Source: CAYSRJ01 sp964521865
GTDB lineage: Bacteria > Spirochaetota > B62-G9 > DRHN01
Assembly: GCA_964521865.1 (NCBI GenBank)
Contig: CAZFTJ010000025.1
Location: forward strand, 1 to 64,000
DNA length: 64,000 bases
Direction: 5' to 3'
The position numbers were made by a program, and so were the translations under genes. The notes below the pieces were generated by a model, which was not told where the DNA came from, did no database searches, and worked only from the letters and a program-made list of their open reading frames with translations. Every line of letters begins with the position of its first letter. Within the stretch, counting starts at the first letter, position 1. Below, piece after piece: positions 44,495-53,042 of this stretch.

Positions 44495-45640
44495 TCAAAA
44501 CCACTTTCTCATCCACCACCTCTCAAAAAGGACCTTTTCCCAGTGTCGAAACCTGCTCGGTCTTTTCAGTTTCACTGTCGGTCCGGGTTCCTCGTAGAAC
44601 CTTCCCCTGGCGTACCCCGCTCTTCCATCTCCGAGTTCGATGAAACAGTATCCCCGTCCGTCGAACTCCTTGCGGGTGGAAAGGCCCCTTATTTCGGCAC
44701 CAAGGTTGTGAGCCACCACCTCAGCCTGAAAATGGGCGAACACTCCAGCCTTGGGGAGGGGCTTTCCCACCGGGAGCAGGATCGCTATCGCATCCCCCAG
44801 TGCATAGACATGCTCGATGTCCGTTTCGAGGGTTCTTGAATTCACCTTCACCCACCCACTCTCACCTAATATTGGCGAACCTTGTAAAACCGGCGGCAAT
44901 CCATGTGGAGGAATGCCAATGAGAAGATCATAGGATAACCTCTCTCCATTCTGAAAATATATTTCTCCCCTAGATGGGTCGATACGGTCAGTCTGATATT
45001 GAGGCACGAAACGAATTCCTCGACTTTGGAGAAGCGAAACCACCATGCGACCAACCTCTTTGCCTGCAACACCCATCGGCAACAGTTCTGGGGTTACAAC
45101 CTCGATCTCTACATCCCTTCTCTTTTTCTTGAAGTATGCTGACAGAAGTAAGGCAGCTTCATATGGTGCGGCTGGACATTTAAACGGTTTTGATGCAATG
45201 AGGATGACTATCTTGCCCTTTTCAAAATTCTTAATCGCTTCTCTTATCTTCACCGCACCTGATAAATCATAAAGGTTGTAAGCGGCTTCTTGGAAACCAT
45301 TCGTCCTATTGGGAATGGTACTTGCTCCGAGGGAAAGAACAAGATAATCAAAATCCAATTCCTCTTCGGAGGCAACCACAATTTTGTTTTCGAAGTCTAT
45401 TTTCGAAACTTCAGCATTAATAAACCTGATTCCCTTCTTTTGTAATAAAGAAAGAGGTTTTTGTATCTGTTGCTCGTTCCTCCAACCAACCATTACCCAG
45501 AGCAAGGATGGATTGAATAAATGATTTTTCTCCTTATCCACAAGGATAATCTCGTTATCTTTGGAAAGTGAATTGCTCAACTTATTCGCAACAACTAAAC
45601 CACCTGTTCCTCCACCTAGAATGACGATTTTTTTCCCCAT
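44495..45640 (-). CDS. Sulfide:quinone oxidoreductase-like FAD flavoprotein
   Basis: This 381-residue protein has FAD motif VILGGGTGGLVVANKL, a conserved cysteine in SKPFKCPAAPYEAALLL near residue 160, YALGDAI (third FAD contact) and a C-terminal aromatic/basic end with GDGRAGYARGRFYEEPGP. These are the features of SQR/FCSD-type flavoproteins, which oxidise sulfide to polysulfide. Other redox cysteines expected in classical SQR are not obvious, so NADH- or ferredoxin-linked roles are possible. AAGGAG precedes the ATG. Neighbours are DsrE and cysteine desulfurase genes. Confidence 0.8.
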   Translation of the reverse strand: MGKKIVILGGGTGGLVVANKLSNSLSKDNEIILVDKEKNHLFNPSLLWVMVGWRNEQQIQKPLSLLQKKGIRFINAEVSKIDFENKIVVASEEELDFDYLVLSLGASTIPNRTNGFQEAAYNLYDLSGAVKIREAIKNFEKGKIVILIASKPFKCPAAPYEAALLLSAYFKKKRRDVEIEVVTPELLPMGVAGKEVGRMVVSLLQSRGIRFVPQYQTDRIDPSRGEIYFQNGERLSYDLLIGIPPHGLPPVLQGSPILGESGWVKVNSRTLETDIEHVYALGDAIAILLPVGKPLPKAGVFAHFQAEVVAHNLGAEIRGLSTRKEFDGRGYCFIELGDGRAGYARGRFYEEPGPTVKLKRPSRFRHWEKVLFERWWMRKWF

Positions 45641-45821
45641 AGCCTGGACTCCTTAATGATAAACATTTTATCTGTTATTCTTTTGGGTTTTACTGTTAAT
45701 TCTATTTTTGATCCAAATCCTCTTTTTTCTCTTATAATAACTTATAAAGCCTGTACTATGAAACCTCGCATACACCATGACAACATGAACTTGATATCCA
45801 CTGTATATAAAGAAGGAAGTA

Positions 45822-46175
45822 CTAAAACGTTAAAACTTTGTCGGCTTCTGTAGTCCATTGCGCCAATTGTTTCATTGTACTCACTTCGACTTTATCTATT
45901 AGCTGTATATTGTAAATACCTCGAGCCGAGCTACATGTTCCACAAGCCTTGACCTGCGCTCCTTTATTAATAACGGATTTTATCATCCTCTCTATGTTGT
46001 AATAGCCTTGTGGTGTTGATTGAGAGGGTAAGGCGCAGGTCACAGCATCTGCCATAAGAAAGATATGGATTACAATGTCAGAATGTTCTTTCTGCAAAGC
46101 CATCGCAAGACGTAATGCATTATAGGCTTTTTCCGTTCCATAGGAGGCATCATTGATAATAAATAGGATGTTCAT
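45822..46175 (-). CDS. DsrE/DsrF-like sulfur-carrier protein
   Basis: This 117-residue DsrE-fold protein has NILFIINDASYGTEKAYNAL at the N-terminus and the cysteine pair KACGTCSSARGI near residue 78, the usual persulfide-carrying position. It would accept sulfane sulfur, for example from the cysteine desulfurase or rhodanese encoded nearby. AAGGAAG precedes the ATG. Gaps of about 200 nt on each side suggest its own transcription signals. Confidence 0.85.
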   Translation of the reverse strand: MNILFIINDASYGTEKAYNALRLAMALQKEHSDIVIHIFLMADAVTCALPSQSTPQGYYNIERMIKSVINKGAQVKACGTCSSARGIYNIQLIDKVEVSTMKQLAQWTTEADKVLTF

Positions 46176-46379
46176 TTTCCGACTTCCTTTCTTTTAGAAA
46201 CTACAGCAAAAATACCTTCACCATAGCCGTCTTATACCTTTTCAATTGTTTTTAAATCACAGGGAGCTGTTCTGCCAAAGTCTCATATATTTTTATTCCC
46301 CGTTTTCCAGCTATGCGAGACATTGATTTTGCTGGTTCAGCACCGTATCGAATCCCAGTATGTAAAGATTATCACCACA

Positions 46380-47537
46380 TTATTTACCAACGTTTTTAAC
46401 CTGTAAAAGTTTTTGAACGGCATGAGTGACTATCTCTGAGGCGCGATCTATTTCTTTTGCAGTAGTCATCCGGCCCGTAGAAAAGCGGATCGCTCCACGA
46501 GCCCATTCTATTGGTACATTCATTGCCTTGAGAACGTGGGAGATTTCGACTTTATCGGAATGGCAGGCAGCCCCGGCGGACACTGCTACTTCGTCCATAA
46601 TATGTGAAATGATGTTATTTGCATCTAAACCCTTGAAGCTCAAACTGAGCGTATTTGGTAGACGCTTTTCAGGATGGCCATTCACTTTCAGACCTTCAAT
46701 CTTGCCTTTTAATCTGCCGTGTAATCTGTCTCTCATTTCTTTCATATGATGCATATTATCCTGTAATTCTCTTTCAGCTATCTCACAGGCTTTTCCAAGA
46801 CCAACGATTTCCAGGACATTTTCTGTCCCCGGCCTTCTTCCCTGCTCTTGCCCTGCTCCATGGATGATCCCATCGAGTATAATTCCTTTGCGAATGTAAA
46901 GTGCACCAATACCCTTCGGGGCATATACTTTATGACCAGCAATCGACAGAAGATCGACGCCAAGGCTCCGGACATCAGTTGGGATTTTCCCAATCGACTG
47001 AGCAGCGTCAGTGTGAACCAGTATTCCATTTTTTTCTGCCAGAGCAGTTATCTCCGCAATGGGTTGGACAGAACCCACTTCATTGTTCGCATGCATTGCC
47101 GTGATAAGTATCGTTTTTGATGTAATGGCTTTCTCCACATCGGTAAGACATACGATGCCGTATTCATCCACCGGTAAATAGGTAATCTTAAATCCATTTA
47201 GTTCTAAAAACTTGCAGACTTCCAGAACAGCGGGGTGTTCGATCTGTGCGGTTATAATATGATTGCCCTGATTGTAATTATGAAAAGCTACTCCTTTGAG
47301 AGCGTAATTGTTCGATTCGGTTCCTCCGCTTGTAAAGACAATTTCCGATGGATCGCAGTGCAGCAACGAAGCAACCTGTTTGCGCGCATTCTCTACTGCC
47401 TCCCTCGTTTGTACACCATAGCGATACGAACTGGAAGGATTCCCGAAATATTCAGTCAAGTAAGGTTTCATGGCAGCAATTACATCAGGATCATGGGGTG
47501 TGGTTGCATTGTAATCCAAATACACAGGTGTCTTCAT
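46380..47537 (-). CDS. Cysteine desulfurase (NifS/IscS family)
   Basis: This 385-residue PLP enzyme has YLDYNATTPHDPDVI at the N-terminus, the PLP lysine in SIAGHKVYAPKG, HANNEVGSVQPI and the mobile-loop cysteine in SAGAACHSDKVEIS. It removes sulfur from cysteine as an enzyme-bound persulfide for Fe-S clusters or other carriers. GAGGAAG precedes the ATG. No IscU-type scaffold gene is adjacent; instead DsrE, rhodanese and OsmC genes surround it, so persulfide trafficking rather than cluster assembly is likely (inference). Confidence 0.92.
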   Translation of the reverse strand: MKTPVYLDYNATTPHDPDVIAAMKPYLTEYFGNPSSSYRYGVQTREAVENARKQVASLLHCDPSEIVFTSGGTESNNYALKGVAFHNYNQGNHIITAQIEHPAVLEVCKFLELNGFKITYLPVDEYGIVCLTDVEKAITSKTILITAMHANNEVGSVQPIAEITALAEKNGILVHTDAAQSIGKIPTDVRSLGVDLLSIAGHKVYAPKGIGALYIRKGIILDGIIHGAGQEQGRRPGTENVLEIVGLGKACEIAERELQDNMHHMKEMRDRLHGRLKGKIEGLKVNGHPEKRLPNTLSLSFKGLDANNIISHIMDEVAVSAGAACHSDKVEISHVLKAMNVPIEWARGAIRFSTGRMTTAKEIDRASEIVTHAVQKLLQVKNVGK

Positions 47538-47677
47538 TTTGTGCTTCCTCTATGCATGACATATTCAGTGTTGCATATAACTGTTTTACGTAAAGATGAG
47601 ATCTCATATAGATTTGCGTCATTGTTAGCAAAACTATGTCTTATATGACGAGAATGGGTCCCAAATGATTCGTTCGT

Positions 47678-47932
47678 TTACGAAATTATCTTTTTCTTTT
47701 CCTCAAACTCTTCTCTATTGATTTCTCCCCTGGCATATCGCTTTTTCAGTATATCCATGGCTGATTCTTCAACTCTGGTTTGCTGCCAATGCGGTGCCTT
47801 TCTGACTAGCCATAACACCAATAAGACGATAGCGGCGATAACGAGTATCCAGAAGAATATGCTGAGAAATCCATAGCCTCCCATCATCCCATATCCCCAA
47901 TTACCCATCATCCCGGGTCCCATCATACCCAT
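47678..47932 (-). CDS. Small membrane protein with SHOCT domain and Met-rich N-terminus
   Basis: This 84-residue protein has a GMMGPGMMGNWGYGMMGG start, one membrane helix (FFWILVIAAIVLLVLWLV) and a C-terminal SHOCT motif (AMDILKKRYARGEINREEFE). The Met/Gly repeats resemble those of the exported protein at 43730. AGGAGG precedes the ATG. Such proteins often accompany metal or redox stress genes; the exact role is unknown. Confidence 0.82.
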   Translation of the reverse strand: MGMMGPGMMGNWGYGMMGGYGFLSIFFWILVIAAIVLLVLWLVRKAPHWQQTRVEESAMDILKKRYARGEINREEFEEKKKIIS

Positions 47933-47993
47933 TGTATGTACCTCCTCAATTTATCATTGTAAGGGTCTATTAATACCAGAATATCTCATTCAC

Positions 47994-48356
47994 TTATGAA
48001 ACTTTGATTTTCGACTCTAATGGAATAGCCCTTGTGAGACAATAAACCCCCGGGCATCTTTCTAATGCAAGTTTCCGGACTTCTTCTATTTTTTCCCTGG
48101 CTGCATCACTTTTTAATTCAATGTTCAAAAATACTTTTTCCACTATAGGATCCTCGGAAAAACCAAATGCCTTTTTTAAGTTCGCTTTATTTTCCGCTGT
48201 AACTACAAAAGACTCAGCCTCAAGCCCCTTCTCGACTGCGATAGCGGCAAAAGTCGCTGTAAAACATGCAGCCATTCCAAACAGACAGTATCGAATCGGA
48301 TTCGGAGCCCGGCCTTCTCCACCCATGAATGGCGCCTGATCTGATTCTACACTCAT
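47994..48356 (-). CDS. OsmC-family protein
   Basis: This 120-residue protein has the family cysteine pair: one in NPIRYCLFGMAACF, which contains both Cys28-like and Cys34-like positions, then FTATFAAIAVEKGL. The C-terminal part (RCPGVYCLTRAI) has the second OsmC half. OsmC/Ohr proteins reduce organic hydroperoxides or, in some groups, handle persulfides. AAAGGG precedes the ATG; it follows the rhodanese-ArsR gene by 22 nt and is probably co-transcribed. Confidence 0.85.
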   Translation of the reverse strand: MSVESDQAPFMGGEGRAPNPIRYCLFGMAACFTATFAAIAVEKGLEAESFVVTAENKANLKKAFGFSEDPIVEKVFLNIELKSDAAREKIEEVRKLALERCPGVYCLTRAIPLESKIKVS

Positions 48357-48378
48357 AGATCCCTTTTTCTATAGCCCT

Positions 48379-49041
48379 CTAACCAACTTCAACAGGCAAT
48401 CCTGACTCTTTCCATTCGGGAAACCCATCTTTCATGCGAATTGCCCTAACTCCAGCTTTTCTTAGAGAGATTATCGCTTCTACCGCGAGCACACAGTAAG
48501 GACCTCGACAATACGCTACAACCTCCATATTTTTAGGTATTTCATCAATCTTTCTCTTTAATTCTGATAAGGGGATTGAGAATGCTTCAGCAATATGCCC
48601 GCTCCTGTACTCTTCAATCGGCCTGACATCAAGCACAAGAACGTTCCCACTTTTGATACGATCACGCAGTTCTCTTTTTGTGATGGGTTCCATCTTATCT
48701 CGATCCTGATAGAACATTCGTACTATTTCTTTCAACTCATACGATCTCTTTTCAGCCAGCGCTTGGAGATTTTTGTAGCATGTTTGAATCGACTCATCAG
48801 CAATTCTATATAAAACTCTCACTCCCTCCTTTCTACTCTCTACTAATTTCGCGTTTTTCAATATGTGTAGATGCTTCGACGTATTTGCTATGCTCATGTT
48901 CACTTCTTTGGATAACGTATCAACATCTCTCTCTCCCTGTATGAGTACATCAATAATTTCAAGACGCTTTGGACTACTAAAACCATGTGCTATCATTGCG
49001 AAAAGTTGAAATACCGTATCCTTGAATTCTCTTCCCTTCAA
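48379..49041 (-). CDS. ArsR-family regulator fused to a rhodanese domain
   Basis: This 220-residue protein has an N-terminal ArsR winged helix (residues about 10-95, including LSKEVNMSIANTSKHLHIL) and a C-terminal rhodanese domain with the active-site loop VAYCRGPYCVLAVEAI. The fusion suggests direct sensing of sulfane sulfur by the rhodanese cysteine. The start is TTG 49041, supported by AGGAG six nt upstream. A perfect 22-bp palindrome at 49052-49073 abuts this Shine-Dalgarno site, so autorepression is likely. It is the first gene of the sulfur cluster. Confidence 0.9.
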   Translation of the reverse strand: MKGREFKDTVFQLFAMIAHGFSSPKRLEIIDVLIQGERDVDTLSKEVNMSIANTSKHLHILKNAKLVESRKEGVRVLYRIADESIQTCYKNLQALAEKRSYELKEIVRMFYQDRDKMEPITKRELRDRIKSGNVLVLDVRPIEEYRSGHIAEAFSIPLSELKRKIDEIPKNMEVVAYCRGPYCVLAVEAIISLRKAGVRAIRMKDGFPEWKESGLPVEVG

Positions 49042-49051
49042 TGAAATCTCC

Positions 49052-49073
49052 TAGTAATAATATATTATTACTA
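49052..49073. promoter_or_regulatory. Perfect 22-bp palindrome, probable ArsR operator
   Basis: TAGTAATAATA and its exact inverse TATTATTACTA meet without spacer. The site lies directly upstream of the rhodanese-ArsR gene and touches its Shine-Dalgarno sequence. ArsR-family repressors bind AT-rich palindromes of about this size. Confidence 0.75.
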
Positions 49074-49271
49074 TTTAACTTATTAATTGAAAAGTAAAAT
49101 ATATTAATTCTAATGTCAAGAAAAATTTTAAATGATCAATAGTTTATCACTATACTAGGCAACCAGGTTCTATTTCATGTCGCGGAGAATATTCCGCTGC
49201 CGACAACATTATTTCATTCATACGATATGTAATATTGATAATATTCAAAAAAAATAGTACATTAAGGAAAC

Positions 49272-49355
49272 GCCCGGGTGGCGGAATTGGCAGACGCGCT
49301 AGATTCAGGATCTAGTGCCCGATAGGGCATGGGAGTTCAAATCTCCCTCCGGGCA
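49272..49355 (+). tRNA. tRNA-Leu (anticodon CAG)
   Basis: The 84-nt cloverleaf has acceptor GCCCGGG pairing with TCCGGGC, an anticodon stem CTAGA/TCTAG with loop TTCAGGA (CAG at 49306-49308), a long variable arm (GTGCCCGATAGGGCAT) typical of leucine tRNA, and a T-arm GGGAG-TTCAAAT-CTCCC. The discriminator base is A and no CCA is encoded. A tyrosine integrase gene starts 118 nt downstream, so the 3' half is the likely attachment site. Confidence 0.95.
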
Positions 49356-49472
49356 AAGGTAAATGCTTTTATTTCAATTAATTAAACCTTCACTCATTTT
49401 ACTTGCCTTCCCGGATTTCATCAAATAATTTAGAACTGAGCAAAAAACTGAGCAATTTTTTTCAGGTTTTTC

Positions 49473-50642
49473 ATGGCACATTCCTCATTTAACCTCCATA
49501 AACGCTATACAAAAGATGGTAAAGCCGTCTATTATGTTCAATTTTATGATGAGGACGGCAAAAGACTGACCGCAAAAAGCTCGGGGAAGTCATCAAAGGC
49601 AGCGGCACAAAACTGGGCGTATGAGCAGTTAGAAAATGGCACCCTTTCTCTGGAGAAAGACATCACCTTCGGCAGGTATTATGAAATGGAGCATTGGTGG
49701 GATTGGGAAGAATGCGAATATATCAGGCGGAAACTGGCACGTGGAAAGAGCATTACTCGCGGCTATGTCGATACCATGAGAATATATTCAAAGCGTCATA
49801 TTCTTCCATATTTCAGGGATAAAAAGTTACAGAAAATAACCGATGCGACAGTCGAGGACTGGTTTCTCGGCCTTCCTGAAAAAGAGGGTGCTCATGGAAA
49901 GCCTCTCTCTCATACAACGGCAAATCACTGTCTGAAAGCCCTCCGTATCATGTTCAACGAAGCGGTACGAAAGCATCGCATGAAATACAATCCGGCACTG
50001 TCCGTTGAACCGCTGGAAAAGAGCACGCCGGAAAGGGATATTCTTACGATTGATGAAATAAGGAAACTTTTCAGTCCTGAAAATTTCGAAGAGCTCTGGC
50101 AGGGGGATCTGTTGCATTACACGGTCAACATCCTCGGTGCTTCCACTGGAATAAGGATCGGCGAGGCAAGAGGTTTGAGACGATTCAAAGTGTTCGACTA
50201 CTACATTTCAATCCACAATAAATGGAGCGACAAGTACGGTCTCGGCGGTCCCAAGAGGAAATCATACAGGGATATTCCGATCCCCTCGAGAACGTCCGAA
50301 TGCTTGAAGAAATTATTGGACATCTCACCGTTTCAGGATTCTGAAGATTTTGTTTTCTGGGGAGAAAAAAGGGAACATCCGGTTTCCGGTTCAGCAATAA
50401 GAAGAAGGTTGTACAGGGCGCTTTATGAGATTGGTATTTCAGAGAAGGAAAGAGAGAAGCGCGAGCTCAGTTTTCATACCTGGCGGCACACATTCAACAG
50501 CCTGATGCGGGGAAAGATTCATGACTCGAAGTTGCAGCGGCTCACCGGTCATAGAACACAGGAAATGACAGAACATTATACCCATTTCAATATTGAGGAT
50601 TTCAGGGATGTGAGGGAAAAACAGGAGGAATATTTCAGTTAA
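49473..50642 (+). CDS. Tyrosine recombinase/integrase of the tRNA-Leu island
   Basis: This 389-residue phage-type integrase has an N-terminal DNA-binding arm (VQFYDEDGKRLTAKSSGKSS), a SAM-like core-binding region around residues 90-170 and a catalytic domain with Arg in STGIRIGEARGLR, HTWRHTFN (H-x-x-R), a histidine in GHRTQEM and the nucleophile tyrosine in EHYTHF. All catalytic residues are present, so it may be active. It follows tRNA-Leu directly, as usual for integrative elements that use a tRNA 3' end. No repeated tRNA end was found in the window, so the right border is probably beyond 64000. Confidence 0.93.
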   Translation: MAHSSFNLHKRYTKDGKAVYYVQFYDEDGKRLTAKSSGKSSKAAAQNWAYEQLENGTLSLEKDITFGRYYEMEHWWDWEECEYIRRKLARGKSITRGYVDTMRIYSKRHILPYFRDKKLQKITDATVEDWFLGLPEKEGAHGKPLSHTTANHCLKALRIMFNEAVRKHRMKYNPALSVEPLEKSTPERDILTIDEIRKLFSPENFEELWQGDLLHYTVNILGASTGIRIGEARGLRRFKVFDYYISIHNKWSDKYGLGGPKRKSYRDIPIPSRTSECLKKLLDISPFQDSEDFVFWGEKREHPVSGSAIRRRLYRALYEIGISEKEREKRELSFHTWRHTFNSLMRGKIHDSKLQRLTGHRTQEMTEHYTHFNIEDFRDVREKQEEYFS

Positions 50643-50657
50643 TTTTTATATATCGGG

Positions 50658-50834
50658 CTAAATAGGCCTTGCCTGAAATGCTCCAATAAATTCTATCTCT
50701 GGATGATATTCATTGATTAATATCTTACAAGCTTTGAAACGCGCCCCAGTTATTAGCATATCTTGACGAAATCCACGATCTGTCGATTTTCTGAAATCCT
50801 TACATCTAAAACCGATCCTTCCGAAGTGGACCAA
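50658..50834 (-). pseudogene. Short coding-like remnant, unknown
   Basis: A 58-codon minus-strand frame from TTG 50834 reads, in part, DRGFRQDMLITGARFKACKI then LINEYHPEIEFIGAF. It looks like protein sequence but has no Shine-Dalgarno site. An overlapping frame from about 50856 (YFNNWSTSEGSVLDVRI) also looks coding. Together they suggest a frameshifted small gene next to the integrase. Family not recognised. Confidence 0.3.
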
Positions 50835-51370
50835 TTATTAAAATACATGAAAAGATATCACGCTTTTTTCTTCAATAAGGTTGTAATAATAGCCACATAC
50901 TCCTCTTTTTCTTATCCATGAATGAGAGAAGAAATAACAGATGGAGAAGTATGTCCTTCCATATTTCCAGAGATGACTTGGAAAGTTCACGTTTTATTTA
51001 TTCTTGACAGAATGTGCTATATATGAATAGGATATGATCAAAAAGAATGTTGTTTTTGGTAAAAAAAGCTATTGTGAGTATTATATGGGCAAACTAATAT
51101 CCTTTCGCAGCTCATTTTCTCGAATTTCGAGGAATCTCAAATTATAATAACTCCTATCAAACGATCATGGTCTCGCTAATCTTATCTTAGGGATTAAATA
51201 TAATTGCGGAGGCTAAAAAGTGGCCATCCGTCGAGATCGTTTTCAACATACATTGACGATTTTTCTGAGGGTCCAAAATTTACACTATGTTGATTTCGTA
51301 GGTGATATAACGGAATATTAAACGGAATTATACTTTAATATTAAATTAGACGAGTATTAAAATACGAATA
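50835..51370. other. Intergenic region before the ABC-3C operon
   Basis: This is AT-rich DNA without an open frame. A possible plus-strand promoter lies at 51004-51033 (TTGACA, 18 nt, TAGGAT). It is about 340 nt from the first ABC-3C gene, so a long leader or another promoter is implied. No clear Shine-Dalgarno site precedes the ATG at 51371. Confidence 0.45.
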
Positions 51371-52534
51371 ATGGCTGGTTCAAATTCGATTGTTCCAGAA
51401 ACTGATGCGGGAAGCAATTCTTTCGCAAGGTTTAGATATCAAGCGGATGTAACACTTCCTTATTGTCTTTTATGTGCACTTGGTGAAGAAATTGCTGCAG
51501 TAATTCCTGAACATTTAGAAGATATTGCTATTGAATACAAAGATCGCTGGAGATTCATTCAAGTGAAGAGCCGAGATCCTGAGCGTGGATTATGGAAGCT
51601 ATCAGATTTACTTAGACCCAAAGGTGCACTACACTCTCTATTTAGAACCTATCAACAGACTATAGATGTCAATGCCACACTCGAGATCGCGTTAGAAGGG
51701 GCTATTAAAAGGAAAGATCCAATAGAATGTCTGCTGCATGACTATAATCATCGAGATTCGTCACTAGTGTCTCAAGTAATGGGAACATTTGAAATTACAG
51801 AAAACCAAGCAATTGATTTTCTTAGCCGTGTGATTCTTGTAAAATCCCCACCACCACGGCCGCATATTCGAGATTGCAATCTTCAGTTGATTCATCACCA
51901 AAACACAACATTGGATCATAATACAGTGTCTACAATTTATGATAAACTCATCAGGGAAATTGAACGTGCAATGCGGGCTGAGCGGCCAAAGCCTGAATGG
52001 CCACATTATTTAACACATCCATCACAAATGATTTCTGAGGTCAAAGAGCGCCTGGAGGCTAAGCGTCTTACGGCTTCACATTTAAGAGCAATTATTTCTC
52101 CTGTTTATTCCTCCCCGCGATATCTTCTTAGGCGAATCAGTAATTCTTCCTCAAATAGCATTTCCTCTTTAGAGAGTAAATTGATTATCGGTGGAGCAAC
52201 ATTGGGTATTATCAACCAAGCGCGTATCTTACGAGCCAATACCCAATTACATTGGATAAAGCTGCAGGCGAGTTCATTAGGAGCGATCACCGAAGTTAAA
52301 GAAGACTTGCAAGTGCGTTTGCAGACATATATGGAGGCACATTGTGCAGCACAGCGGTCTTCTATAAAACCCGCGATAGCGATCTGGAATGAACTTTTAA
52401 ATCAATTCACCGCCAATCCATCAGCTATCGACCGGAATGAAGTTCTGCAATCTGATCCGATGCTTCTGGTAGGTGAAGTTTGTGAGCTTGCTGATCTTTG
52501 TATTGTGGATTTCGGGGAAGCAAATGAGGATTGA
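51371..52534 (+). CDS. ABC-3C system effector with DUF4297/Cap4-like nuclease domain
   Basis: This 387-residue protein opens with NSFARFRYQADVTLPYCLLC, the start usual for DUF4297-type PD-(D/E)xK nucleases. The active-site pattern is visible as EDIAIEYKDRWRFIQVKS: an acidic residue (Glu55) followed by Gln64-x-Lys66. The C-terminal two thirds are probably the ABC-3C-specific domain. In ABC-three-component conflict systems a variable effector is followed by a middle component and an SMC-like ATPase, which is the arrangement here with an 11-nt overlap. The nuclease is probably held inactive until the ATPase senses invading nucleic acid or replication trouble (inference). Confidence 0.8.
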   Translation: MAGSNSIVPETDAGSNSFARFRYQADVTLPYCLLCALGEEIAAVIPEHLEDIAIEYKDRWRFIQVKSRDPERGLWKLSDLLRPKGALHSLFRTYQQTIDVNATLEIALEGAIKRKDPIECLLHDYNHRDSSLVSQVMGTFEITENQAIDFLSRVILVKSPPPRPHIRDCNLQLIHHQNTTLDHNTVSTIYDKLIREIERAMRAERPKPEWPHYLTHPSQMISEVKERLEAKRLTASHLRAIISPVYSSPRYLLRRISNSSSNSISSLESKLIIGGATLGIINQARILRANTQLHWIKLQASSLGAITEVKEDLQVRLQTYMEAHCAAQRSSIKPAIAIWNELLNQFTANPSAIDRNEVLQSDPMLLVGEVCELADLCIVDFGEANED

Positions 52535-53042
52535 CCTATTTCAACCTACCGATGAAGGAGAAGCACGGATTCTGCTTCTCATCGAGGCCTTCAGTCGCGG
52601 CGTTCACCGTCTTGAAGGACGTACCAAGTTGGCTAAGCTTGATTTTTTTCTCCGCTATCCTACGTATTTCCGCCGAGCTCTACACATACGCGGGGCTATT
52701 CCTGAACAAGAACAAAAAATCAAGACTCCAGAAAATATAGAAGATCGGATGGTTCGATATCGATATGGGCCATGGGATCCGGCATATTATGCAATACTTG
52801 GGCGTCTCATAGGCAAAAGGCTTGCGCAAACAGTTCCGATCAGTAAAGGGATTGGCTATAAAGCAACGGATCAGGGACGGACGATTGCTCGGGACATTAT
52901 GACTGAACCGGCATGGCAAGAAACAACGGAAAAAATCGCTTTGCTTTTACAGTATCTCAATCTTCAGGGCACCACTTTGAAGAATTTCATCTATATGAAC
53001 TTCCCGGAAGTAACACAAGCGACTTGGGGGCAAGTCCTATGA
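52524..53042 (+). CDS. ABC-3C system middle component
   Basis: This 172-residue protein starts at ATG 52524, inside the end of the effector gene, and ends with an ATGA overlap with the ATPase gene. It has a helical, winged-helix-like layout: LLLIEAFSRGVHRLEGRTKL, then LDFFLRYPTYFRR and VRYRYGPWDPAYYAILGRLI. This resembles the middle component of ABC-3C systems, which links effector and ATPase. An upstream start would add a hydrophobic stretch and is not believed. Confidence 0.78.
   Translation: MRIDLFQPTDEGEARILLLIEAFSRGVHRLEGRTKLAKLDFFLRYPTYFRRALHIRGAIPEQEQKIKTPENIEDRMVRYRYGPWDPAYYAILGRLIGKRLAQTVPISKGIGYKATDQGRTIARDIMTEPAWQETTEKIALLLQYLNLQGTTLKNFIYMNFPEVTQATWGQVL

Noticed and set aside
44206..44643. 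Plus-strand Ser/Pro-rich frame opposite the Met/Gly-rich protein
   Set aside because: It is the antisense image of GMMGG repeats and has no start signals.
52913..53038. Long N-terminal extension of the ABC-3C ATPase
   Set aside because: It overlaps the middle component in another frame; ATG 53039 gives the ATGA overlap and places Walker A at a normal position.
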